DNA from: AV40 sp038230255 | Lineage (GTDB): Bacteria > Verrucomicrobiota > Verrucomicrobiia > Chthoniobacterales > UBA10450 | Reading direction: 5' to 3' | Assembly (NCBI GenBank): GCA_038230255.1 | Contig: JBBRNP010000010.1 | Span: 1 to 36,314 of the forward strand | Length of the DNA: 36,314 nt | Part shown: positions 25,055-32,373 of the stretch, piece by piece | Position numbering within the stretch: the stretch's first letter is position 1 | How the letters are laid out: each line of letters begins with the position of its first letter | Made by a program: the position numbers and the translations under genes | Notes under the pieces: generated by a model | The model's input: only the letters and a program-made list of their open reading frames with translations | The model's database searches: none | Told to the model about the DNA's origin: nothing

Positions 25055-26107
25055 TTACCGGCCTTTAAACATGAGATAATTCGTGACGGTATTTACGAGA
25101 TTCGCGTGCTCTCGAATCTGACGCCAACCTCGCGTCACAACTCCTTTTCCACGGACCCAGCACCCGGTAGACTGGCCACCATCTGTTACAAGAGCTAAAT
25201 CGGCACCCGATCTGAATAGCAAATCTTGCACGCGAAAAAGATTGGTTCCAGAATTTGAAAGCCCGTCTTGCTTCGTAACGATGACGATCATCCCGGAGTC
25301 GCGATCGACTGCAATTACATTGAATCCGACGCCATAGCCCAAGCTTTTTCGTCGAGACCACAAACGAAGTGGCTCGTATGTTCCTAGATCGAGGTCGCGC
25401 GCTGTTGGATTACCGCTGGATTTCTGAAGGTTTCCTAGTGGCATAATGAGAGAAACCAATCCGCCGAGTGCGGTATCAAGTATCGGTGGGTTCCCTTTAA
25501 CAAACTCGCTGATCGGGTATTCACTAAATGCGAACGAATAGGCACCCCCATTGTCGAGTGCCCCATAATCTTGAGCGAGCCAATATCTTGAGACAGCAAG
25601 TTTGCGCGCTCCGATGGATTGATTAGTGGAAATCAGCGTGTGGTTGTTAACGACGTTTCCGATTGTTACCATTGGTTCAGCGTTTGGCGGTTGCGACAGG
25701 CCTAAAAGAGCCCTAAAACTGTCGCAATTATACCCAAATTGCGCTCCATTTAGAATAACTTCTGCGTCTGGATTTTCCGAAACAACATCGTCGATGATCG
25801 TACCGACATCTGCGATTGCAACGACATGCGTGCTCACTCGAAAATCGGCGGCGTTAAAGGCGACGCCCTTAATCTCGCCAACTTGGAGAACCTCTTCTCC
25901 GGTTATCGAGAGATCGCTAAAGTAAAACGTTTTCGTTTTGCTCTGTGTTAATCTGGCTTTAATGGAGCCAAAAAAGTTAGAACTGCCAAGCAGCGGACAC
26001 GCAGTCGTTTGGCCGGAGCACGGCGCCGTCAACAAGATTGAGAGAAGCGCTACATGAAGTCTGAGTGACGCCAACACCGAGATGAAGACACTATTAATTG
26101 AAGTCAT
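25055..26107 (-). CDS. Exported phosphodiester glycosidase-like protein (NAGPA domain)
   Basis: The 350-aa product from ATG 26107 has an N-terminal hydrophobic export signal (VFISVLASLRLHVALLSILL) ending at APCSGQ. The rest fits the phosphodiester glycosidase family, whose human member uncovers mannose-6-phosphate by removing GlcNAc: AEVILNGAQFGYN resembles the family NGGFF motif, followed by GFNVIAVDRDSGMIVIVT and the C-terminal ADLALVTDGGQSTGCWVRG, matching the conserved Asp-Gly-Gly-x-Ser-Thr block. Bacterial members are exported and act on cell-surface phosphodiester-linked sugars. An in-frame start at 26137 is possible, but the chosen ATG overlaps the upstream gene's stop by only 14 bases and begins the signal. 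A substrate is not predictable. Confidence 0.65.
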   Translation of the reverse strand: MTSINSVFISVLASLRLHVALLSILLTAPCSGQTTACPLLGSSNFFGSIKARLTQSKTKTFYFSDLSITGEEVLQVGEIKGVAFNAADFRVSTHVVAIADVGTIIDDVVSENPDAEVILNGAQFGYNCDSFRALLGLSQPPNAEPMVTIGNVVNNHTLISTNQSIGARKLAVSRYWLAQDYGALDNGGAYSFAFSEYPISEFVKGNPPILDTALGGLVSLIMPLGNLQKSSGNPTARDLDLGTYEPLRLWSRRKSLGYGVGFNVIAVDRDSGMIVIVTKQDGLSNSGTNLFRVQDLLFRSGADLALVTDGGQSTGCWVRGKGVVTRGWRQIREHANLVNTVTNYLMFKGR

Positions 26108-28331
26108 GAATCGTAATGGTTGCAGTATCTGGAGCACCTATTTGATAAGTGGCAACGGGCACGAGCCTTAGAATGAGCGTCTTGTCCGTTCCACCAAGAG
26201 CATGCTGGATCGGAATGACTGCAATCGGCACGCAAGTCGCATTAGCCGGGATTTCCGCACTTCCAGTTAGTTCGGTGTAGTCAGTGCCAGCTTGGGCTGA
26301 GCCCGAGACGGTATACTGCACAGTCAGCGGCGACGCATCGGAAGTCGGCCTACAGATGACAAGCTCTGCTGGAGTTGGCCCATCTTCCCACGCATCGGGA
26401 ACGTCAGCATAAATCGTCACGCCAATCGGTATTCCGCCCATAGCGCCGCTACTTAGCGGTACGTATTTGCCAATCGCTTTCGCATTTTCAGCAGACGCTT
26501 TGCTCTGCAAGGATTGCAGTGAAGCAGCATCGATCTCCTTTTGTTCGAAGAAGGCTCCGAAAAGGGCCGTTTGAAGCGGCGCTACAGTTTCACGAATGTT
26601 CCCAAGCAGCCCCAACGCGTCATCATCGGAAATAGCGGCATTACGTTTTTGATAATCGACATAGGAGCTTGCTTCCTCCGTCACGACGACGTTTGAATCG
26701 GAAAAGGATTTCATACCGTCAACGCTATCTGCCGTGTAATGTACGAATCGTGAAAGTATGAGCGGAGCCAAGCCCAACGGAGGAGGATCTATACCGGTAA
26801 TTTCCACATCGCAATCCCCTTCCCGAGGCTGTCCATCCGAGTCGAGAGGAGCAGCGGGTGGAGTGAAATAGATAATGTGAGCGTCGTTTTGGTCCTGATG
26901 AATGTCGGTTACCGGTTGCCCGCCTATTTTAATGTCAATAGAGGAATCGACCGGAAGCGTCGGTATATCAAACGCTCTTCCGAAAGCTATCTTGGCGCGC
27001 GCTAGACCAGATGTCGGTAAAGGATTAGGCGTAATTGCAATCGGAACGAGCAGGGCAGATTTCCATTGTGGATTGCCTACTTGGTTTCCTTGAGCGTCGT
27101 ACGCTTGCAGATATCCGTCTGAGGAAATGATCTCTCCATCATTAATGTCATAGCTGTCCCATAGGTTCCATCCGGACCGAGGGTTGATGAGTCGATTGAG
27201 ATATTGCTGTTGATAGTGATGAGTTTTGGAATTTTCCTCCCATAAGATTGGCTCCGAGAAGCCGCCATCTACGCCGAGGACTTGGGGGGACTCAACCGTT
27301 GTTTGTTGACCCGACCCATCGAAAATTGGTTGCCCGTTCTGATCGTAAGCTGGGATCTGCCGATGATTGAGCGCCAATGGATACAAATGCGGCCCAATGA
27401 ACTGACTAACCGGTGCGAGTATTTCCAGCTCTCTTGTCACTTGGCCAGTTAACGTATCGTACAGGAACCAATCGAACGGCTGAGAGCTAAGATTCCGACA
27501 AAGTAACTCGCCATTGCTATTTAGGTTCACGGGATTGAAGTTGACTACCTGGTCATTCACCAAGTGGGGAGCATCACCGATTCCTATAAAGGTGTATCCG
27601 GGCGGATGCGGCCCACCGTAGTACAGCTCTCCAGCTGGTCCACTTTGGTAACCGATGGTCGTGCCGTTACGCGCTCTCTCAATCACTTTATCCCGACCGC
27701 TAAAGACATAGGCCTCGCCACTCAGGCTGAAACTAATCGTACCTAAGGCTCCGCTGTTAAAATCCCAGCCCCCTCCCCAATAGCCCCAAATCCGCCGATG
27801 GATATTACCGTCAGCGTCAGTGTAGAAGTCCCGCTGCTGATAGCCACCGAGGGCTGAGCCGTAAATATGACCGTCGTTATCAATTACCGATGCTATCGAT
27901 CCGGCAAGGGTGCCCTCAAAGACTTGGGGCGGTTGCCCGTTAGGCTGCGCATTCTCGAAATGATATGCGAATGATGTTGGGTTTATGTTGACTGGAGCCG
28001 TTTCTCCAGCGTCCCATCTTGTCGCGAGAAATACGCCATTCTGAGAACTAAAGAAATCGTTTCCGGACAACGAAGTGTAATTCCAGCTGTCCACATAGCC
28101 TACAACCGTACCGGCTTCGTTAATATCATAACCGTATGGCTCGCTGCCGCCGAGAGTCTCAAGTTGGCCATTGTGCCAGCGCTGCGTAGACCCGCCATCC
28201 GTACAGAGCACATATCCACTATTAGTCACGCGAACCGGTTGAAGGTTTGTGCCCAGATCAATCACTGGGCGCATCTGGCGGAGGTGGCGTGTCGGGCCGT
28301 CGCGGACACCGGCGATTACGTCGTTGGCGCG
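26094..28331 (-). CDS. HAF-repeat/Calx-beta surface protein, 5' end lost
   Basis: The frame encodes about 745 residues of an extracytoplasmic repeat protein. HAF-type repeats are visible: ANDVIAGVRDGPTRH...DLGT at the broken N-terminus, YGYDINEAGTVVGYVDSW, VIDNDGHIYGSALGG, NLNSNGELLCRN and YDINDGEIISSDGYLQAYD. The last ~90 residues form a Calx-beta domain (TVQYTVSGSAQAGTDYTEL, then DTATITIHDFN). Such proteins are normally secreted or surface-bound, but no signal peptide remains: at about 28332 the frame runs into the antisense-frame remnant of an EamA gene. The frame stays open to 28568 by chance. The first ATG within the true gene is at 28274, so the product, if made, would be 726 aa and lack an export signal. 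It is coupled to the next gene by a 14-base overlap. Confidence 0.7.
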   Translation of the reverse strand, partial: RANDVIAGVRDGPTRHLRQMRPVIDLGTNLQPVRVTNSGYVLCTDGGSTQRWHNGQLETLGGSEPYGYDINEAGTVVGYVDSWNYTSLSGNDFFSSQNGVFLATRWDAGETAPVNINPTSFAYHFENAQPNGQPPQVFEGTLAGSIASVIDNDGHIYGSALGGYQQRDFYTDADGNIHRRIWGYWGGGWDFNSGALGTISFSLSGEAYVFSGRDKVIERARNGTTIGYQSGPAGELYYGGPHPPGYTFIGIGDAPHLVNDQVVNFNPVNLNSNGELLCRNLSSQPFDWFLYDTLTGQVTRELEILAPVSQFIGPHLYPLALNHRQIPAYDQNGQPIFDGSGQQTTVESPQVLGVDGGFSEPILWEENSKTHHYQQQYLNRLINPRSGWNLWDSYDINDGEIISSDGYLQAYDAQGNQVGNPQWKSALLVPIAITPNPLPTSGLARAKIAFGRAFDIPTLPVDSSIDIKIGGQPVTDIHQDQNDAHIIYFTPPAAPLDSDGQPREGDCDVEITGIDPPPLGLAPLILSRFVHYTADSVDGMKSFSDSNVVVTEEASSYVDYQKRNAAISDDDALGLLGNIRETVAPLQTALFGAFFEQKEIDAASLQSLQSKASAENAKAIGKYVPLSSGAMGGIPIGVTIYADVPDAWEDGPTPAELVICRPTSDASPLTVQYTVSGSAQAGTDYTELTGSAEIPANATCVPIAVIPIQHALGGTDKTLILRLVPVATYQIGAPDTATITIHDFN

Positions 28332-28332
28332 C

Positions 28333-28458
28333 TCGAAGCGCGACGAAAGAAACCGGCGGCAGATCACGCAATCCCACCTTGATTGCCAGCCAGGTAGAAC
28401 TCCAGACGATGCATAGCGTGAGCCAGGCCGCTGGAATTCGCCAACCGATGGGTTGCAT
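28333..28458 (-). pseudogene. 5' remnant of an EamA transporter gene (42 codons)
   Basis: From ATG 28458 the minus strand encodes 42 residues (MQPIGWRIPAAWLTLCIVWS and on to PPVSFVALR), identical to the start of the intact EamA gene at 21740 except for two Ile/Val changes. The DNA is roughly 85% identical by eye, so this is a diverged paralogue. At 28332/28333 the homology stops abruptly and the HAF-repeat gene begins. The similarity also extends upstream of the ATG to about 28500. The gene cannot make a working transporter. Confidence 0.9.
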
Positions 28459-28545
28459 TCGCGGCGACATTCGCGCAAGTCGCTCACGTCGTAAAGGCGC
28501 AGCCTCGCGCTTGTTGCGGGGCAAATTCGCGTTAGCGTGTGAAAC

Positions 28546-28821
28546 GTGAAAGTTAACGTGATCGTCAAACCGAAGGAGGCGGTGCTCGATCCGCAGGGAA
28601 ATACGGTGCGGGATGCAATGCGTCACCTCGGCATGCCGGAAGTCCGAAGCGTCCGGATCGGCAAGTACATGGAAATCGATGTCGATGGAGAAGATGTCGA
28701 TCTTGAAAAACGGTTACACGGCCTCTGCCGCGACTTGCTTTCCAATCCGGTGATCGAAGACTACGAACTCGTGAAGACAAACGGCGAGAAGACTTCGGAA
28801 ATTAGAAAGAAGAAGAAATGA
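28546..28821 (+). CDS. purS: Phosphoribosylformylglycinamidine synthase subunit PurS
   Basis: Small subunit of the three-part FGAM synthase (PurS-PurQ-PurL) of purine synthesis; it helps channel ammonia from PurQ to PurL. The 91-aa product starts at a GTG (VKVNVIVKPKEAVLDPQGNT) and shows the PurS pattern: RDAMRHLGMPEVRSVRIGKY, then EIDVDGEDVDLEKRLHGLCR and LLSNPVIEDYEL. The C-terminus has a short basic tail (EIRKKKK). The interrupted palindrome core AAGATGTCGATCTT falls inside its codons (28691-28704). It overlaps the next gene by ATGA. purL is not in the window. Confidence 0.94.
   Translation: MKVNVIVKPKEAVLDPQGNTVRDAMRHLGMPEVRSVRIGKYMEIDVDGEDVDLEKRLHGLCRDLLSNPVIEDYELVKTNGEKTSEIRKKKK
28691..28704. 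repeat. Interrupted palindrome, 14-bp copy in purS
   Basis: AAGATGTCGATCTT, here encoding part of GEDVDLEK. It is the same core as at 16053-16066, 19797-19810 (reverse) and 33071-33084. Confidence 0.7.
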
Positions 28822-29006
28822 AAGCGTTGCGATATTTTTTCTGTGTGGTGCTGCCGCCGTTGGCGGTACTGATGACCGGGCGGATGGGGAGCTTTTTTCT
28901 CAGCATTATTCTGACGCTGCTGGGCTGGATCCCGGGAGTTATTCACGCCGCATTGGTGGTGAATGATTATCATGAAGAACGACGCGCCAAAGGATTGACC
29001 CCCTAG
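28818..29006 (+). CDS. Pmp3/YqaE-type small membrane protein
   Basis: The 62-aa product has two hydrophobic helices (MKALRYFFCVVLPPLAVLMT and SFFLSIILTLLGWIPGVIHA) and ends in VVNDYHEERRA. The double-proline in helix 1 and the LLGWIPGxIHA motif are characteristic of the Pmp3/YqaE family of stress-linked membrane proteolipids. It is coupled to purS by ATGA and is 6 bases from purQ, so it sits inside the purine operon. A role in FGAM synthesis is not expected from the family; it may simply ride in the operon. Confidence 0.85.
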   Translation: MKALRYFFCVVLPPLAVLMTGRMGSFFLSIILTLLGWIPGVIHAALVVNDYHEERRAKGLTP

Positions 29007-29012
29007 ATCGAC

Positions 29013-29723
29013 ATGAAGTTTGCCGTTATCCAATTTCCCGGGTCCAACTGCGACCAGGATTGCGTGGCCGGCATTAATGGCATCGAAGGTTTGCAGGCTG
29101 ATTATGTCTGGCACAAAGAGACATCGCTCCGCGATTACGAGGCGATCGTCTTGCCCGGTGGTTTCGCTTATGGCGATTATCTGCGTTGCGGCGCGATCGC
29201 GCGGTTTTCGCCGATCATGAAGACCGTAATCAGCGACGCGCGGGCAGGGAAACTCGTGCTTGGAACGTGCAACGGTTTCCAGGTTTTGTGTGAAGCGAGT
29301 CTTCTTCCGGGTGCGCTCGTGCGCAATCGATCACTCCGATTCGTTTGCGAGATGGTAACGCTTCGTGTGGAAGTCCCAGACTCGCTTTTCACGCACGGCT
29401 GCCCAGAAGGGACTTTGCTCCGCATGCCTATCGCTCACGGCGAGGGATGTTATTTCGCGGATGACAAGACACTGCACGATTTAAATCACAACCGGCAAGT
29501 GATTATGCGTTACGCCGATAATCGCGGACGAATTGTTCCCGAGGCGAATCCGAATGGCTCAATCGAAAACATTGCTGGCATCTGTAATCGAGAAGGAAAT
29601 GTCTTCGGCCTAATGCCGCACCCGGACCGTGCTTGCGACGCGCGGCTTGGAAGCTCCGATGGCGTGAAGATTTTTCGCTCGATGATGCAGACCATCGTCG
29701 CGCAGCACGCGCGCGCAGCGTAA
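29013..29723 (+). CDS. purQ: Phosphoribosylformylglycinamidine synthase subunit PurQ (glutaminase)
   Basis: Class I glutamine amidotransferase subunit that supplies ammonia to PurL. The 236-aa product starts MKFAVIQFPGSNCDQD, with VLPGGFAYGDYLRCGAIA, the nucleophile C86 in LGTCNGFQVL, and the histidine H203 in GLMPHPDRA. At the third triad position the usual glutamate (HPE) is aspartate, D205, a conservative but uncommon change. Length is normal for the family. The spacer before it, ATCGAC, contains the short motif seen at other gene boundaries here. purS and the Pmp3-type gene precede it; nothing coupled follows. Confidence 0.96.
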   Translation: MKFAVIQFPGSNCDQDCVAGINGIEGLQADYVWHKETSLRDYEAIVLPGGFAYGDYLRCGAIARFSPIMKTVISDARAGKLVLGTCNGFQVLCEASLLPGALVRNRSLRFVCEMVTLRVEVPDSLFTHGCPEGTLLRMPIAHGEGCYFADDKTLHDLNHNRQVIMRYADNRGRIVPEANPNGSIENIAGICNREGNVFGLMPHPDRACDARLGSSDGVKIFRSMMQTIVAQHARAA

Positions 29724-30067
29724 GATCGATTTCGGGTGCCTCTAGCGGGGCGTGCGGGGGCCCACACGCTGACTCCAGTCGACAACGCTCAGAAAGCCGG
29801 CCTGCGCAGCGTCGTGGCGATTTGAACGGGGTTGATATGGGTGCCCAGGTCATGGCCAGCTGTGGCCTGAATTAGGGTCAAAAAACAGCAAAATTGTCCC
29901 CGGGAATAGGGCGGATTTTAAGGGCATTCGGATGGTCGTCTCTGTTAATCAAAAGAACACAAGTGTAAACAAAATTGACACTATTTGACGCCCTTTAGGC
30001 GCGCTCCCCAGGTAAATTGGGGTGGCACCTCCGTTGCTAAAGCTCTCTAGCAACAACCCTATTAAAT
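29724..30067 (+). other. 344-bp non-coding region with several hairpins
   Basis: No convincing gene. A strong stem follows purQ (GCGTGCGGG / CCCACACGC, 29747-29771), with no U-run, possibly a weak terminator. Near the right end are two adjacent hairpins: CCCCA/TGGGG (30006-30022) and GTTGCTA/TAGCAAC (30033-30054), just before the 30068 gene. TTGACA at 29975-29980 resembles a -35 box but lacks a good -10. A structured 5' leader is possible; no known riboswitch was recognised. Confidence 0.4.
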
Positions 30068-30547
30068 ATGCTCCTAGAAAAAACGTTTCATATGAGTCAG
30101 CCACTGGCTGAATCCAAGGCCCGGCTGACCAGCATTCAATCCTATAAACGGCAGTTTCTTATGGTAACCAAAGCGATGGTGACCTCGTCAAAAACGGTGG
30201 ACTTCAGTTTTCGCGGTCCGCTCGGTTTTGAAGCTCGAACTACATTATTGGCGGTGGATTGCGATTCAGAGAACCAATTCGCTTTTGAATCAGCAGGCGG
30301 AAACATAGAAGTAATTGGCTTGGTTGATTTCAGTCAGGTCCGACCAACCTGCACCGAGATCACACTTGCGATCCATTACCGGATCAAGAACCGCATGTTC
30401 GCGTGGCTCGATCGCCATTTGCACTTCGTGGATACATTTGTGAACGCAGAGCTTCGCAGCATCCGCGCGCACTTCGAAGGCATCGCTACATCCTACGTTG
30501 AGCGTATGCCGATCGTTCCGCTATTTGAGACCGCGGCAGCCGCATAA
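30068..30547 (+). CDS. Conserved-looking cytoplasmic protein of unknown function
   Basis: The 159-aa product (or 151 from a second ATG at 30092, starting MSQPLAESKARL) has no signal peptide or membrane helix. The middle alternates beta-type segments (TVDFSFRGPLGFEARTTLLA, QFAFESAGGNIEVIGLVDFS, TEITLAIHYRIKN), followed by a long amphipathic helix (VNAELRSIRAHFEGIATSYV). This order could suit a START/SRPBCC-like ligand-binding fold, but I cannot confirm the family. The leader holds two hairpins. It ends at a bidirectional terminator shared with tyrS. Confidence 0.7.
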   Translation: MLLEKTFHMSQPLAESKARLTSIQSYKRQFLMVTKAMVTSSKTVDFSFRGPLGFEARTTLLAVDCDSENQFAFESAGGNIEVIGLVDFSQVRPTCTEITLAIHYRIKNRMFAWLDRHLHFVDTFVNAELRSIRAHFEGIATSYVERMPIVPLFETAAAA

Positions 30548-30570
30548 GTTTTCAACGACAAGTCCAACCA

Positions 30571-30605
30571 AAAAGCACGGGGCTTCGGCTCCGTGCTTTT
30601 GTTTT
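30571..30605. terminator. Bidirectional intrinsic terminator between the 30068 gene and tyrS
   Basis: AAAAGCACGGGGC-TTCG-GCTCCGTGCTTTT (30571-30600) forms a 13-bp stem with one G-T pair and a UUCG tetraloop. It has A-runs on the left and T-runs on the right, so it works in both directions for two convergent genes. Confidence 0.9.
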
Positions 30606-31771
30606 CATTTGATTCGAACAGCGTGGGTCTTGTCGAGGCGCAGGATTTCCCCAGACCGCAGTGAGACTTTTGATTTTGGATCGACAATCTTCTCGCCCGC
30701 GAGTTGAACGCTACCCTGTTTGATCAATCGACTAACCTCCGCGCGCGACTTTTTGATCGCGAAACCTTGTGAGTAAGCAGCTGCAACGACAGTCACCGCT
30801 TCATCAACCATCGGTGCAAACGTGGGAAGGTCGGCTTCGTCCAAACGCTTCTCACTAAAACGCGCGTTCCAATCGGCAAGCGTTCTCTGTGCGATCTCAG
30901 CCGAGTGATACGTTTGGACAATTTCAAACGCGAGCTGCTTTTTTGCCTCAAACGGATTCCCGTCTTTCGGCAGCTCACGTCCGAGCAAGACCTCATAATA
31001 ACGTCCCATTAACTTGTCCGAGATGCTCATCAGTTTTCCGAACATATCGGCAGGTGGCTCGCTTACGCCGACGAAGTTCCCAAGGCTCTTGCTCATCTTT
31101 GTCACGCCATCGAGCCCCTCGAGAATCGGCATCGTCAGAACAACCTGCTGCGCCTGGTTTTCTTCTTTTTGGAAATCGCGCCCCACTAAGATATTGAAGA
31201 GCTGATCAGTCCCGCCGAGTTCCACGTCGGCCCGCACCATGACTGAATCCCAGCCTTGCATGATCGGGTATTGAATTTCGTGGGCGTGGATTGGGTGTTG
31301 ATTGTCGATCCGCCCGCGGAAATCTTCCCGCTGTAGCATCTGTTGAAGCGTGACCCGGCTGTTCAGCCGAATCACATCTTCGTACGACATCGCGCGAAAC
31401 CAATCGCCGTTGCAAACGGTTTCAGTGCGGCCAGGATCGAGAATCTTGAACGCTTGCTCCCGATACGTCTGCGCATTGTGCAGCACCTCTTTATGCGTCA
31501 AATGCGGCCGCGTGGCCGACCGGCCGCTCGGATCGCCAATCATTCCGGTGAAATCGCCGATGATGAGAACAGCTTGATGCCCGAGATCCTGGAATTCCCG
31601 CAGCTTCCGCAGCACGACCGCGTGGCCGAGGTGAATGTCGGCTGTTGTTGGGTCGACACCGAGCTTTACGCGGAGCGGACGGCCGAGCGCCAGCTTTTCG
31701 CTCAGCTCAGCTTCACTAATAATTTGGGCGGTGCCTTTTTTTAGAAGGGCCAGGGCCTCATCTGGTCGCAT
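30605..31771 (-). CDS. tyrS: Tyrosyl-tRNA synthetase
   Basis: Charges tRNA-Tyr. The 388-aa class I enzyme has the HIGH-type motif HLGH (47-50) in DPTTADIHLGHAVVLRKL, IIGDFTGMIGDPSGRSATRP, the tyrosine-site segment YPIMQGWDSVMVRADVELGG-TDQ, and KMSKS (225-229). The C-terminal ~60 residues form an S4 RNA-binding domain (AIKKSRAEVSRLIKQGSVQL, then GEILRLDKTHAVRIK). Length and HxGH/KMSKS spacing fit the TyrZ-like bacterial subgroup. ATG 31771 gives the normal start. It is a single gene, convergent with the 30068 gene. Confidence 0.97.
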   Translation of the reverse strand: MRPDEALALLKKGTAQIISEAELSEKLALGRPLRVKLGVDPTTADIHLGHAVVLRKLREFQDLGHQAVLIIGDFTGMIGDPSGRSATRPHLTHKEVLHNAQTYREQAFKILDPGRTETVCNGDWFRAMSYEDVIRLNSRVTLQQMLQREDFRGRIDNQHPIHAHEIQYPIMQGWDSVMVRADVELGGTDQLFNILVGRDFQKEENQAQQVVLTMPILEGLDGVTKMSKSLGNFVGVSEPPADMFGKLMSISDKLMGRYYEVLLGRELPKDGNPFEAKKQLAFEIVQTYHSAEIAQRTLADWNARFSEKRLDEADLPTFAPMVDEAVTVVAAAYSQGFAIKKSRAEVSRLIKQGSVQLAGEKIVDPKSKVSLRSGEILRLDKTHAVRIK

Positions 31772-31806
31772 GATTCACTAAGGAATAGTGCAACTGCCGA
31801 AGCGCG

Positions 31807-32316
31807 CTATTTATTTTTATTCAACAGCTCCCGCACCTGATCGATCGTCATTGGCGGGTTTTGTCGATCCAACGTTTTTTGACTCTTGCCCTGCTCTCGA
31901 AATTGATGTTGGTCGGCGAACATTCGACTACTGGTGCCAGCGGTGTGAGGAGCGTTCGCACTGTGAATGTCGCGAACGGAGGACGTTTCCACCGATCCAG
32001 AAGTGTTTGCGCTTCGATTTTGGGCGGAGGAAATGGTGCGTCCGGTAGCGGCAGAGCGCGACGGATATTCCGAGGTTGTCAGCGCGTGGGTATTGACGAA
32101 CGATTTTTCCACACGGTTTGGCTGGAGCACAAATGTTCCAACGCTGCCTCGATGCTCGACCACGGCGGAACTGGCGACGAATTTTTTGGCCTGAGCCTTG
32201 TTATGCAGCTCCATGTTCGGCCTGAGCAAGCGCTCGACCAGGCTGGGCTCTTGTTGTTGCGCCCAGCTTGTCGAGAAACAGAGGCAGGTTAGACAAATTG
32301 TCGGCGGCCAGCGCAC
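31807..32316 (-). CDS. Secreted low-complexity protein of unknown function
   Basis: The 169-aa product starts at a GTG with a short signal (MRWPPTICLTCLCFSTSWAQ) ending AWAQ-like before QQQEPS. The mature part is rich in Ser, Thr, Ala, Gln and His with no clear fold (SEYPSRSAATGRT, SANTSGSVETSSVRD, TAGTSSRMFADQHQ), and ends in a short helical segment (MTIDQVRELLNKNK). It may be a disordered periplasmic or outer-membrane-associated protein. Family unknown. It lies 35 bases upstream of tyrS on the same strand and 57 bases downstream of the SYLF gene. The GTG start and compositional bias make it less certain than its neighbours. Confidence 0.5.
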   Translation of the reverse strand: MRWPPTICLTCLCFSTSWAQQQEPSLVERLLRPNMELHNKAQAKKFVASSAVVEHRGSVGTFVLQPNRVEKSFVNTHALTTSEYPSRSAATGRTISSAQNRSANTSGSVETSSVRDIHSANAPHTAGTSSRMFADQHQFREQGKSQKTLDRQNPPMTIDQVRELLNKNK

Positions 32317-32373
32317 GCCTCTTAAAGTCGTAAAGCGGCGGTTCGCTTGTAAAGCAAATTATCGACGGCGAGG

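Noticed and set aside
28332..28568. Extension of the HAF-repeat frame to a TTG at 28568 (824-aa product)
   Set aside because: The extra N-terminal ~79 codons are the wrong frame of an EamA remnant and its upstream region, with no signal peptide; the frame is open only by chance.
29633..29875. 80-codon plus-strand frame after purQ
   Set aside because: It overlaps purQ's 3' end, is Arg/Ala/Ser-biased in a way typical of off-frame translation, and has no start signal.
30016..30034. GGGGTGGCACCTCCG resembles the T-box antiterminator sequence
   Set aside because: No specifier stem, no terminator with U-run and no downstream synthetase or amino acid gene on this strand; tyrS is on the opposite strand. 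The match is probably chance.
31861..32292. 143-codon plus-strand frame opposite the secreted low-complexity gene
   Set aside because: The minus-strand frame has a signal peptide and stop near tyrS, while this one has arbitrary composition; still, confidence in the minus-strand gene is only moderate.
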